A stretch of DNA of 64,000 nucleotides from Scatosoma sp964504025 (GTDB lineage: Bacteria > Bacillota > Clostridia > Christensenellales > Borkfalkiaceae). Location: assembly GCA_964504025.1 (NCBI GenBank), contig CAZDCO010000002.1, positions 1-64,000 on the forward strand. Reading direction: 5' to 3'. Below are positions 42,734 through 50,588 of the stretch, piece after piece (within the stretch, counting starts at the first letter, position 1; the number at the start of each line of letters is the position of its first letter). A model generated the notes under the pieces. That model made no database searches and was not told the origin of the DNA. It saw only the letters and a program-made list of their open reading frames with translations. A program made the translations under genes and the position numbers.

Positions 42734-44740
42734 ATGGAACTTTCTTCCCTTCGATCGATCGGAGAAAAGAGAAAAAAAGATTTTGAAAAATTAGGGGTGC
42801 GGAGCGTGGACGATCTCGTTCGCTTTTTTCCGCGCGCCTATTTGGATCTCACCGAGCGCGCCTCCATAAAATGCGCCTATCACAACGACGTCGTGCTCGT
42901 GGCGTGTCAGGTGCTGCGCCTGATGCCCGTCCATTACGGCAGTAATAAAAAGACGGTGCGCGCCCTCTGTTCGCAGGACGGATTTGCGTTCAGCGCGATT
43001 TGGTTTCACCAACCTTACGTCGCGCAAAAATTGCAACCGGGCGAGTATTTGTTCTACGGGCGCGTGCAAAACCGCATGGGGCAAATTTCCATGGTCAACC
43101 CAACGTTCGAGCCGCTCGATCAAAATCACCGTTTGAAAGGGATCGTGCCCGTCTATCCGTTGAAGGGGAGTTTAAGTCAAAAGGTAGTGCGTTCCGCCGT
43201 ACGCGAGGGCTTGACGAAGGCGAATTTGAATTCGGTAATTCCGCAACAAATTATACAAAAATACGATCTCCCGTCGTTGATACGGGCGTATTACGAAGTG
43301 CATAACCCCACCGACGAGCAATCGAAAAATATCGCGTCGGAACGAATCGCCTTAGAGGAATATTATACGCTGATTTCGGCGTTTAAGCTACTCAAAGGCG
43401 GCAAGGAAGAGGTGCGGTTGAAAAAATATTCGGTAACGACGGCGGACGTTCAGGCGTTTGCCGAACGGTTCGGCTTCGCGTTTACCGAGGGGCAAAAGAA
43501 CGCGGTGAACGACATTTACCGCAGCGTTTACGCGCCTACGCGCATGAATAGATTGTTGCAGGGGGACGTCGGCAGCGGTAAAACCGCCGTCGCGTTGTGC
43601 GGCATTTTTATGGCACTCAAAAGCGGCTATTCCGCCGCCTATCTTTCCCCGACGGAAGTGCTCGCGGCGCAAAATTACGCCTTGTTGCAAAAATATTTTC
43701 CCGAATATCGAGTGGGGTATCTCGCAGGGGCAATGACGGCGAAAGAGAAGAGGGAGATGAAAGCGCGGTTGAAAAACGGAGAAATCGACGTGATTTGCGG
43801 TACGCACGCCGTGTTGCAAGAGGACGTGGAAATTCCTTCGTTGGCGTTCGTCGTATGCGACGAACAACACCGCTTCGGCGTGGCGCAGCGCAACGCGTTG
43901 GCGCAAAAGGGGGAGGGCGCGGATATGCTCGTGATGAGTGCGACGCCCATTCCGCGGACGCTGTCGTTGATTTTTTACGGCGATTTGGACGTAACGACGA
44001 TTCCCGATAAGCCGAAGTCCCGTCAGGAAATTTCCACGAGTATCATTCCCGAAAATCGGTACGACGATATGCTTTCGTACGTCGAACGGGAAACGGCGCA
44101 GGGCAAGCAGGCGTACTTCGTTTGCGCGAAAATCGACGACGACGAGGAAGGCTCGATCATCAGCGTAACCGAGCTGTACGAAGAGTTGAGAGGACGGTTG
44201 CCGCGCGTGCGTTTCGCCCTCTTGCACGGGCGTATGAAAGAAAAGGAAAAGGCGGGTGTGATGACGGCGTTCAAGAACGGAGAGTACGATTGTTTGGTTT
44301 CCACGACGGTAATCGAAGTGGGGGTGGACGTACCGTCGGCTACGATGATGATCATATATAACGCCGAGCGGTTCGGACTGTCGCAGCTGCACCAGTTGCG
44401 CGGACGGGTAGGGCGCGGTTCGCAAAAGAGCTATTGCTTCCTGTTGATCGGTTCGGATAGCGAAACGGCGCGCGAGCGGTTGACGGCGTTCAAGAACGAA
44501 ACGGACGGCTTTAAGATCGCCGAGAAAGATTTGGAGTTGCGCGGCGGCGGCGATTTCTTCGGGACGCGGCAGTCGGGCAAGGCGTTGGGGGATATCAAGA
44601 ATTTGCATTATCCCACGCAAGTCATCTTTGCGGCGAAGCGGTTGGCGGACGATACGTTCGATTCCCGTTTGGAGACGGACGAACTCAAACGCGTCGCCCT
44701 GCAAAAATACGAAAGCTTAAAGGACGTCGTGCTGAATTGA
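42734..44740 (+). CDS. recG: ATP-dependent DNA helicase RecG
   Basis: A 668-residue helicase that reverses stalled forks and processes junctions. An N-terminal wedge/OB domain (about 45-150) is followed by Walker A GDVGSGKTAVAL near 278, DEQHRFGVAQR near 377 and the C-terminal helicase block with QLHQLRGRVGRG near 552. The ATG at 42734 has an AAAGGGGG site 8 nt upstream and matches the usual MELSSLRSIGEK-type start. An in-frame GTG at 42713 is possible but poorly served. rsmD and coaD, common next genes, are absent. Confidence 0.95.
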   Translation: MELSSLRSIGEKRKKDFEKLGVRSVDDLVRFFPRAYLDLTERASIKCAYHNDVVLVACQVLRLMPVHYGSNKKTVRALCSQDGFAFSAIWFHQPYVAQKLQPGEYLFYGRVQNRMGQISMVNPTFEPLDQNHRLKGIVPVYPLKGSLSQKVVRSAVREGLTKANLNSVIPQQIIQKYDLPSLIRAYYEVHNPTDEQSKNIASERIALEEYYTLISAFKLLKGGKEEVRLKKYSVTTADVQAFAERFGFAFTEGQKNAVNDIYRSVYAPTRMNRLLQGDVGSGKTAVALCGIFMALKSGYSAAYLSPTEVLAAQNYALLQKYFPEYRVGYLAGAMTAKEKREMKARLKNGEIDVICGTHAVLQEDVEIPSLAFVVCDEQHRFGVAQRNALAQKGEGADMLVMSATPIPRTLSLIFYGDLDVTTIPDKPKSRQEISTSIIPENRYDDMLSYVERETAQGKQAYFVCAKIDDDEEGSIISVTELYEELRGRLPRVRFALLHGRMKEKEKAGVMTAFKNGEYDCLVSTTVIEVGVDVPSATMMIIYNAERFGLSQLHQLRGRVGRGSQKSYCFLLIGSDSETARERLTAFKNETDGFKIAEKDLELRGGGDFFGTRQSGKALGDIKNLHYPTQVIFAAKRLADDTFDSRLETDELKRVALQKYESLKDVVLN

Positions 44741-44797
44741 CGGCTTGCGCACGCGGAAAAAATTTGTGAAAAGGGCGAGAAAAATTTTCGGTAGCTA

Positions 44798-44826
44798 TTG
44801 ACGAACGGGGAAATATATAGTATAAT
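44798..44826 (+). promoter_or_regulatory. Promoter of hisIE
   Basis: TTGACG and TATAAT with a 17-bp spacer. The leader is about 27 nt and has AAGGAGG before the ATG; no riboswitch fits. Confidence 0.85.
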
Positions 44827-44859
44827 ACAAACGAAGGATGCTTTTAAGGAGGTCTCGAT

Positions 44860-45489
44860 ATGTTGTCCATCAAGAAGGAAGATCACGCAAACGGAATTTG
44901 TTACGACGATCACGGATTCGTTTCCGTCGTCGCACAAGATTATGAAAGCGGCGAGGTGCTTTTGCTCGGTAAAATGAACGCCGACGCCGTGAACAAGACT
45001 TTTGAAACGGGCTACGCGCACTATTGCGACGAAACGGGTGCGGTAAAGAAATTCGGCGAGAAAGAGGGCAACGTACAAAAATTGAAGGTTGCGTTCGTGG
45101 ACGACGACGGCAAAACGCTGCTGATCAAGGTCCGTCAAAACGGTCGTGCTTCCAACAAAGGCTTCACTTGCTTTTCCAACCAAATCAAAGGCGATTATAA
45201 AGAGATCGGCGGTGAAATGTTCGGTCGCTTGCAACGTATCGTGGAAGAATATAAAGCAAATCCGCAGGACGGCGCGTATACCAGCTTCCTGTTCGCGCGC
45301 GGCGTGGATCGCATCGCGAAAAAGGTCGGCGAAGAGGCGGTCGAGTTCGTAATCGCGTCCAAGAACGCCGAAAAAGAAGGGGTCGTGAACGAGGCGGCGG
45401 ACTTGCTCTACCATACCATGGTACTGTTGTCCGCACGCGGCGTAAAACTTTCGGAAGTTTGCGCCGAGCTTTGCAAACGCAACAGATAA
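44860..45489 (+). CDS. hisIE: HisIE-like protein with degraded HisI zinc site
   Basis: A 209-residue protein with the HisI (about 1-115) then HisE (about 120-209) order of the bifunctional enzyme for steps 2 and 3 of histidine synthesis. The HisE part looks intact: YTSFLFARGVDRIAKKVGEEAVE...NEAADLLYHTMVLL. The HisI part keeps the fold signature (QDYESGEVLLLGKMN, TFETGYAHY, GNVQKL). Of its three zinc cysteines two are lost: DCD becomes DDD and the TCH-type position becomes ASN, while the last is kept (TCF). The third aspartate of the magnesium DxDxD site is also changed. Cyclohydrolase activity is doubtful. It stands alone with its own promoter and terminator, away from any his operon. Confidence 0.8.
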   Translation: MLSIKKEDHANGICYDDHGFVSVVAQDYESGEVLLLGKMNADAVNKTFETGYAHYCDETGAVKKFGEKEGNVQKLKVAFVDDDGKTLLIKVRQNGRASNKGFTCFSNQIKGDYKEIGGEMFGRLQRIVEEYKANPQDGAYTSFLFARGVDRIAKKVGEEAVEFVIASKNAEKEGVVNEAADLLYHTMVLLSARGVKLSEVCAELCKRNR

Positions 45490-45522
45490 TCGCTAAAACA
45501 ACCGAATAAAACGGCAAAACAG

Positions 45523-45554
45523 CCCACTCTACTCACGGTAGAGTGGGTTCTTTT
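45523..45554 (+). terminator. Terminator after hisIE
   Basis: CCCACTCTAC pairs with GTAGAGTGGG around a short TCACG loop, followed by TTCTTTT. Its 3' arm is also the first unit of the 22-bp repeat array. Confidence 0.85.
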
Positions 45555-45625
45555 ATGCAGTAGAGTTCGCCCTTTCGGCAAGTAGAGTGCGCGTTGGGGG
45601 CAAGTAGAGTGAAAAGGCGGCGCAA
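45538..45625. repeat. Four GTAGAGT units at exact 22-bp spacing
   Basis: GTAGAGT starts at 45538, 45560, 45582 and 45604, each 22 bp apart. Units 2 to 4 end in GCAA, giving a core GCAAGTAGAGTG. An inverted copy, ACTCTAC, is at 45526-45532. The 22-bp phase puts every site on the same face of the helix, as in operator or iteron arrays. The array lies about 110 bp before the minD promoter region. From 45626 to 45733 I see nothing else. Confidence 0.7.
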
Positions 45626-45733
45626 GAGCTTGTCTTTTTTTGTGAAAAGTGGTAAAACAAAGAAGCGTCGTTCGTCTTTCGCGAAAAGTTGCGCCTTTTT
45701 TCTGAAAATCGACAAAATATCCGCGTCGTAATT

Positions 45734-45742
45734 TGCTACAAT
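45734..45742 (+). promoter_or_regulatory. Possible extended -10 promoter of minD
   Basis: TTGCTACAAT is an extended -10 box (TGN plus TACAAT) about 50 bp before the minD ATG. No good -35 box is visible. Confidence 0.4.
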
Positions 45743-45792
45743 GCTCTATGCTGAAATTTTACGGCAAAAAAGGCAAGGAGAGCGGATAGGAA

Positions 45793-46563
45793 ATGGCAAG
45801 GAAAATCGTCGTTACGTCAGGCAAAGGCGGCGTGGGGAAAACCACGGTGGCTGCGTACGTATCCGCGCAGCTTGCTCGTCGCGGAGCACGTGTCGTGCTT
45901 TGCGACGCCGATTTCGGCTTGAATAACGTGGACGTGGCAACGGGTGTGGAGAACGGCGTCGTCTACGACATCGTGGACGTGATCGAGGGCAGGTGTCGTG
46001 CGAAGCAGGCGTTGGTGCGCCACGAAAGCATACATAATTTGTACGTGCTGACGAGCGGTCGTTCCGCGCCCGAACGGTACGTTTCTCCGCAGGCGTTCAA
46101 GGTGGTGTTAGAATCGCTCGCGCCGCAATTCGATTTCATTTTTATCGATTGCCCCGCAGGGATCGACGAGGGATTTCACCGCGCGGTAGCGTCGGCGGAC
46201 GAGGCACTCGTCGTTACGACACCGCATATTTCCGCTTTGCGCGATGCCGATAAAGTGGTAACGTTGTTAAAAAACTACTCCCTTTCTTCGGTGTCCGTCG
46301 TCGTGAATAAAGTCCGCGGCGAGTTGTTGTTGGACGGCGAAAGTTTGTATCCGCAAGAGATCGAAGAGATTTTGAAAACGCCCGTCGTCGGCGTGCTGCC
46401 GGAGGAATATTCCATCTATAAAGGCGGCGTGGAAGAACCGCACGCGGCGTTCAAGATTCTCGCGAACAATTTGTTGACGGGAAAACGGCGGCTGTACGAT
46501 CCCACGAAAAAGTACGTGGGGCTGTTCGGCGGCGTGCGACGTTTTTTGAAGAAGAGTTTATGA
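45793..46563 (+). CDS. minD: Septum-site ATPase MinD
   Basis: A 256-residue ParA/MinD ATPase that cycles on the membrane to place the division site. The deviant Walker A KGGVGKTT is at 11-18 (SGKGGVGKTT with its signature lysine), and DADFGLNNVD is near 40-49. A C-terminal amphipathic helix (GLFGGVRRFLKKSL, 243-256) is the membrane-targeting sequence and separates it from soluble ParA relatives. GGAAATGG context starts it at 45793. minC is not in the window. The next gene, overlapping by 4 nt, looks like a divergent minE. Confidence 0.92.
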   Translation: MARKIVVTSGKGGVGKTTVAAYVSAQLARRGARVVLCDADFGLNNVDVATGVENGVVYDIVDVIEGRCRAKQALVRHESIHNLYVLTSGRSAPERYVSPQAFKVVLESLAPQFDFIFIDCPAGIDEGFHRAVASADEALVVTTPHISALRDADKVVTLLKNYSLSSVSVVVNKVRGELLLDGESLYPQEIEEILKTPVVGVLPEEYSIYKGGVEEPHAAFKILANNLLTGKRRLYDPTKKYVGLFGGVRRFLKKSL

Positions 46564-46829
46564 GGACGAGGGGCGAGCGGAAGGATATGAAGGACGATAG
46601 AGCGTGTACGCGCGAGCTGGCAAGGGTGCGGAAGGTAATACGAGCGGATAAATCGGTGTTGAGCGAAGGGTGTCGCGCTTTGATTTTGCAAGATTTGGCG
46701 GACAAGTGCAACGAATATTTCGATCTCAACGGCTTGCCGCGTATGGAAGTGGAAAATCGCAACGGCACGTACTGCGTTCGCATTGAGTTTGAGGCGGAGC
46801 GTGTGAAACTCTTCAACGTATTACGATAG
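46560..46829 (+). CDS. minE: Putative divergent MinE
   Basis: An 89-residue protein that overlaps the minD stop as ATGA. It is of MinE size and layout. An ELARVRKVIRADKS helix near 18-31 resembles the anti-MinCD helix of MinE (pattern AxxRLxxVIxxDR). ALILQDLADKCNEYFDLNGL near 37-56 and a beta strand MEVENRNGTYCVRIEFE follow, like the MinE dimer domain. The N-terminus (MRTRGERKDMKDDR) is charged and lacks the usual amphipathic membrane helix. If translation starts at M10, that part is shorter still. The call rests on position and pattern, not on strong identity. Confidence 0.55.
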   Translation: MRTRGERKDMKDDRACTRELARVRKVIRADKSVLSEGCRALILQDLADKCNEYFDLNGLPRMEVENRNGTYCVRIEFEAERVKLFNVLR

Positions 46830-46835
46830 TGGGGC

Positions 46836-46967
46836 AAAGCGTTGATTTGCGGCGCAATTCTTCGTCGCTGCTCGGTCGCGTACTTCCGTGTACGCTCCCT
46901 CACAGCTCCTTGACTTGTTTGCAACTGAACGCTTTGACTTCGGAGTAAGGAAGTGAGCGGTATAACG
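46836..46967 (+). repeat. Dispersed element with terminal inverted repeats, copy 3, plus tail
   Basis: A 100-bp element (46836-46935) with AAAGCGTTGATTTGC and GCAACTGAACGCTTT ends and the GCGTAC/GTACGC hairpin. The tail 46936-46967 (ACTTCGGAGTAAGGAAGTGAG...) corresponds to that at 11821. Confidence 0.85.
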
Positions 46968-47040
46968 GCGTCGCGTTTCGGTTACGCACCTCTCGTACGC
47001 TCCCTCACAGCTCCTTGACTTGCTTGCGACTGAATGCTTT
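46968..47040 (+). repeat. 5'-truncated second copy of the element
   Basis: Begins CGTCGCGTTTCGG, lacking the left inverted repeat, and ends at ATGCTTT; a second tail runs to about 47065. The truncation point matches that of the copy at 11850. Confidence 0.75.
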
Positions 47041-47068
47041 GACTTCGGGGTAAGGCAGTGAGCGCCTT

Positions 47069-47153
47069 GTCATTGCGAGGAACTTTGCGACGAAGCAATC
47101 TCTTGCACTTTTACCGAAAAACCGAGATTGCCGCGCCTACGGCTCGCAATGAC
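47069..47153. repeat. GTCATTGCGAG palindromic repeat
   Basis: GTCATTGCGAGGAAC...GAAGCAATCTC, then GAGATTGCCGCGCC...GGCTCGCAATGAC, about 85 bp with both ends intact. The arms are swapped relative to the copy at 12075. From here to 47253 I see only the ribosome site AAGGAG of the next gene. Confidence 0.85.
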
Positions 47154-47253
47154 GAAAGAAAAATAGCCGCACTCGCGGCAGGAAAAAGCTACGAAACGCC
47201 GCGCGGCGGCGTGAAGATAAAAAAGACGTTATCAACAAGGAGAAATTATACAA

Positions 47254-48126
47254 ATGGAAAAGAAATTTGCGATTTTGACCGATTCGGGCTGCGATATGCC
47301 GCAATCGTTTTTAGAAGAACACGACGTGGCTTGCGTCCGCATGGGCTTTACGATGGACGGAAAGAGCTACGAGGGCGAGGACGGCGAACGGATCGACGAT
47401 CACGATTTTTATGAAAGACTGCGCCAAGGCGCGATGCCTACGACCTATCAAATCACGGGCGAAACGGCGAGAGGACATTTGGAAAAATTCGTGCGCGAGG
47501 GCAAGGACGTTTTGGCGATTATCTTCTCGTCCAGTCTTTCGGGCACGGCAGGCAGCTTCGTCGTCGCAGCGCGCGATTTGCAACGGGAATATCCCGACCG
47601 CAAAATCGTCGTCGTCGACAGCTTATGCGCTTCCATGGGCGAGGGAATGTTGGTATACTACGCGTTGCAAAAGGCGGAATCGGGCGCGTCGATCGAGGAA
47701 ACGGCGGCGTACCTTGAGGGGCTGAAAGGACATATTTGTCATCAATTCACGGTGGACAATCTCTTCCACTTAAAGCGCGGCGGCAGAGTGTCGAGCGCGA
47801 CGGCGATCGTAGGTACGATCTTAAAAATAAAACCGATTATGCACATGGACGAAGAGGGCAAGCTCGTAGCCGTCGGCAAGACGATCGGTAGAAAAAAATC
47901 GTTGCAGGCACTCGTCGAACGGACGGTAGCGACGGCAACGATCGAAAAGGGCGAACCGATTTTTATCGGACACGGCGATTGTATGGAGGACGTCGAGTAC
48001 GTCAAGGCGTTGGTGGAAGAGAAATTCCCCGACGCGCCGATCACCGTACATCATATCGGTAGCGTAATCGGTGCACATTCGGGTTGCGGCACGTTGGCGA
48101 TTTTCTATCGCGGCTCGCAAAGATAA
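47254..48126 (+). CDS. DegV-family fatty acid-binding protein
   Basis: A 290-residue DegV (FakB-like) protein that binds one fatty acid. Typical blocks are ILTDSGCDMP at the start, TTYQITGE near 64, IIFSSSLSGTAGS near 89 and DNLFHLKRGGRVSSATA near 168, followed by KIKPIMHMDEEGKLVAVGKTIGR split over the next strand and GSVIGAHSGCGTLAIFY near the end. In Gram-positives such proteins present fatty acids to a FakA kinase; the DAK2 protein at 40985 is a candidate. AAGGAG precedes the ATG. Confidence 0.93.
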   Translation: MEKKFAILTDSGCDMPQSFLEEHDVACVRMGFTMDGKSYEGEDGERIDDHDFYERLRQGAMPTTYQITGETARGHLEKFVREGKDVLAIIFSSSLSGTAGSFVVAARDLQREYPDRKIVVVDSLCASMGEGMLVYYALQKAESGASIEETAAYLEGLKGHICHQFTVDNLFHLKRGGRVSSATAIVGTILKIKPIMHMDEEGKLVAVGKTIGRKKSLQALVERTVATATIEKGEPIFIGHGDCMEDVEYVKALVEEKFPDAPITVHHIGSVIGAHSGCGTLAIFYRGSQR

Positions 48127-48132
48127 AGAACG

Positions 48133-48170
48133 ACCGCTTGGATACGGGTATCCAAGCGGTGATTTTTTTA
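48133..48170. terminator. Bidirectional terminator between degV and trmO
   Basis: ACCGCTTGGATA pairs with TATCCAAGCGGT around CGGG, followed by GATTTTTTT on the plus strand. The convergent minus-strand gene ends at its edge. Confidence 0.88.
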
Positions 48171-48845
48171 TACGACATCCGTAACGATCAGTTTGTTTTC
48201 TTCTACGCGGAACTTAATTTCAAAGCCCCCGAACGACATACCGTAGGTGCGCAGGGGATCGTTTTGATAGGACGGACGGGGATCGTCCGCCAAACATTCG
48301 ATCAAGCCGTCGAGTTTTTCTTTCGGAATTTTCGCAGCGAGTTCGCTTGGAAACTCCACGTCGAGTTTATAATTTTCTCCTGCCGTCGCGTAGCCGCCCG
48401 TGGCGTCGGGAACGCAGTCGGTAAAGGGCAGGTATGGCTTCACGTCGAAGATGGGCGTACCGTCTACCAAGTCCGCGCCCGATACGAGCAGGGCGAGTTG
48501 CGGTTGCCTTTCCACGCCGAGTAGCTTTACGCAGGACAAGCCGATACGGTTCGGGCGGAAGGGGGAACGGCTGGCGAAAACGCCCACGCGCGTGTTGCCG
48601 CCCAAGCGCGGCGGACGGACGGTGGGGGTGTACGCCTTGCCCTTTGCCAAGGAAAAATCGAACAGCAACCAAAGATGAGAAAAACCCTCTATGCCTTTGA
48701 GTGCGTCCTCGTCGTCGTAGGGCGGCAATAGCACTACTTTTCCGCGCACATCGGGTGCTCTGCCGCTTTGGCGCGGCACGCCGAATTTTTCGGCGAAGTC
48801 CGATTGCATATAGCCGATGGGGTCGATCGTTCTTTCTTGATCCAT
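48168..48845 (-). CDS. TrmO/TsaA-like tRNA methyltransferase
   Basis: A 225-residue protein of the TrmO (UPF0066) family, which N6-methylates t6A37 in threonine tRNA using SAM. The signature RVGVFASRSPFRPNRIGLSCV (near 84-104, here split as RVGVFASRSP and FRPNRIG) and DGTPIFDVKPYLPF-type block near 130-145 are present, as is GFSHLWLLF near 52. The ATG at 48845 has AAAGGAC upstream and is preferred over a longer in-frame start at 48902. It is convergent with degV and stands alone. Confidence 0.88.
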   Translation of the reverse strand: MDQERTIDPIGYMQSDFAEKFGVPRQSGRAPDVRGKVVLLPPYDDEDALKGIEGFSHLWLLFDFSLAKGKAYTPTVRPPRLGGNTRVGVFASRSPFRPNRIGLSCVKLLGVERQPQLALLVSGADLVDGTPIFDVKPYLPFTDCVPDATGGYATAGENYKLDVEFPSELAAKIPKEKLDGLIECLADDPRPSYQNDPLRTYGMSFGGFEIKFRVEENKLIVTDVV

Positions 48846-48990
48846 AACGGGTGTCCTTTTGATTTCGCAATAGCGTTCTATGCGGCGGCGAACGCCGCGC
48901 AATGCTATTATACCTTGAACGCCGCGCTGTTGTCAAGCGGAACGCGCGTGCTAAAAAACGTAAAAAATGAAAAAAGCCGCGTGCAAATCC

Positions 48991-49019
48991 TTGAAATTTG
49001 CGACGGATTGTATTATAAT
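48991..49019 (+). promoter_or_regulatory. Promoter of the metF-metH operon
   Basis: TTGAAA and TATAAT with a 17-bp spacer. The leader is about 32 nt, too short for a SAM or cobalamin riboswitch. Confidence 0.8.
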
Positions 49020-49057
49020 ATATTTTGTAAATAACTTTGATTTCGGAGTGAGTATTT

Positions 49058-49939
49058 ATGAAACTTTGCGATATATTCAACAAGGGCGGCTATTCGTTGT
49101 CGTTCGAGGTATTTCCGCCGAGAACGGACGACGTCTACGATAGCGTGAAAACGGCGACGGAAGAGATTGCCGCGCTGAAACCCTCTTTCATGAGCGTAAC
49201 CTACGGCGCGGGCGGCGGTACGAGCAAGTATACCTTGCGGATCGCCGAAGACATTAAGAACGATTACGGCGTAACGTCGTTGGCGCACTTGACGTGCGTA
49301 TCTTCTACCAAGGAAACGGTGCGCGAGCGCATCGCGGCGTTCAAAGCCGCGGGGATCGAAAACGTCATGGCGCTCCGCGGCGATATTCCGAAAAACCGCT
49401 TGGACGAAGATCGTTCGCAATGGGACTACCGCCACGCGATCGAGTTGGTACGCGAATTGAAAGAACAGGGCGATTTTTGTATCGGCGGCGCGTGCTATCC
49501 CGAGGTGCACCCGGAAAGCGTGAACCAAAAGGAAGATATCCGTTACCTGAAAGAAAAGGTGGACGCGGGTTGCGATTTCTTGACGACGCAAATGTTTTTC
49601 GATAACAACCTGCTGTATAACTTCTTATATAAAATTCGCGAGGCAGGCATTACCGTACCCGTCGTGGCAGGCATTATGCCGATCACGAGCGCGAGCCAAG
49701 TATCGCGCGCGATCAAATTGTCCGGTTCGTTTATGCCCCAGCGTTTCAAATCGCTCGTCGATACCTTCGGTTCGGACAACGAGGCGATGAAACAGGCAGG
49801 CATTGCTTACGCCACCGATCAAATTATCGACTTGTTCGCCAACGGCGTTACGAACGTACACGTATATTCGATGAATAAACCGGACGTGGCACGCAAGATA
49901 CAGAGCAATTTATCCTCAATTTTACGCAAAAATGACTGA
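49058..49939 (+). CDS. metF: 5,10-methylenetetrahydrofolate reductase
   Basis: A 293-residue flavoprotein TIM barrel that makes 5-methyltetrahydrofolate, the methyl donor for MetH. SFEVFPPRTD at the start, SVTYGAGGGTS near 47, HLTCVSSTK near 79, ALRGDIPKN near 108 and CYPEVHPES near 148 are diagnostic. GGAGTGAG precedes the ATG. It overlaps the reactivation-domain gene by 8 nt, and both feed metH just downstream. Confidence 0.95.
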   Translation: MKLCDIFNKGGYSLSFEVFPPRTDDVYDSVKTATEEIAALKPSFMSVTYGAGGGTSKYTLRIAEDIKNDYGVTSLAHLTCVSSTKETVRERIAAFKAAGIENVMALRGDIPKNRLDEDRSQWDYRHAIELVRELKEQGDFCIGGACYPEVHPESVNQKEDIRYLKEKVDAGCDFLTTQMFFDNNLLYNFLYKIREAGITVPVVAGIMPITSASQVSRAIKLSGSFMPQRFKSLVDTFGSDNEAMKQAGIAYATDQIIDLFANGVTNVHVYSMNKPDVARKIQSNLSSILRKND

Positions 49940-50588
49940 TACGGTACGCGTAAAAGAATACGCCGCGCCCCCCGTAGACGAGCGTGAAGCGTTGCGTTAC
50001 GGCGGCGTACGGGGCGAGGCGGACGAAAGATTGTACGCGCTGTTTGAAAGGTGCGTGCGCGAGGCGAGTCCGCTTTTGAGCTACCGCGTGTGCTACGCGG
50101 CGTGCACGGCGGAAGAATGTATCGCCGCGCTGTCGGAATATACCGATCTCACCGCGCGACTTTGCGGCGCGAAATACGTCGTGCTGTTCGCCGCGACGGT
50201 GGGCGTGGGGATAGACCGTTTGGCGGCGCGCTACGCGCAACTTGCGCCCACGCAGGCGTTGCTGTTGCAAGGTTTGGGCGCGGAACGGGTAGAAAGCCTT
50301 TGCGACGCGTTTTGTCGGGAGGTAAACGAGGGCTGCGCGCCGTACGGAATGACGGCAGGCACGCGGTTCAGTCCCGGCTATGCGGAGTTGCCGTTGGAGG
50401 CGCAACGCACGCTCGTGCGGTTGCTCGATACGCATAGAAAAATCGGGCTGGCGTTGACGGACGGTTTGTTGCTGTCACCCACGAAATCGGTTACGGCGTT
50501 GATCCCGATTGGAGAGAACGTACGCTCGCACCGTCCGTGCGAGGGGTGTACGCAGGAAAATTGCGCCTATCGCAAGAGGAAAGTATGA
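49932..50588 (+). CDS. Stand-alone methionine synthase reactivation domain
   Basis: A 218-residue protein resembling the C-terminal activation domain of long MetH, which binds SAM to re-methylate oxidised cobalamin. The blocks RFSPGYAELPLEAQ near 139-152 and LTDGLLLSPTKSVTALIPIG near 175-194 are typical. It ends with a cysteine cluster CEGCTQENCAYR. The neighbouring metH lacks this domain, so it is supplied in trans. It overlaps metF by 8 nt and metH by 4 nt. Confidence 0.88.
   Translation: MTDTVRVKEYAAPPVDEREALRYGGVRGEADERLYALFERCVREASPLLSYRVCYAACTAEECIAALSEYTDLTARLCGAKYVVLFAATVGVGIDRLAARYAQLAPTQALLLQGLGAERVESLCDAFCREVNEGCAPYGMTAGTRFSPGYAELPLEAQRTLVRLLDTHRKIGLALTDGLLLSPTKSVTALIPIGENVRSHRPCEGCTQENCAYRKRKV

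Noticed and set aside
48846..49057. SAM or cobalamin riboswitch for metF-metH
   Set aside because: The promoter at 48991 leaves a leader of about 32 nt, too short for either class, and no aptamer motif is seen upstream.
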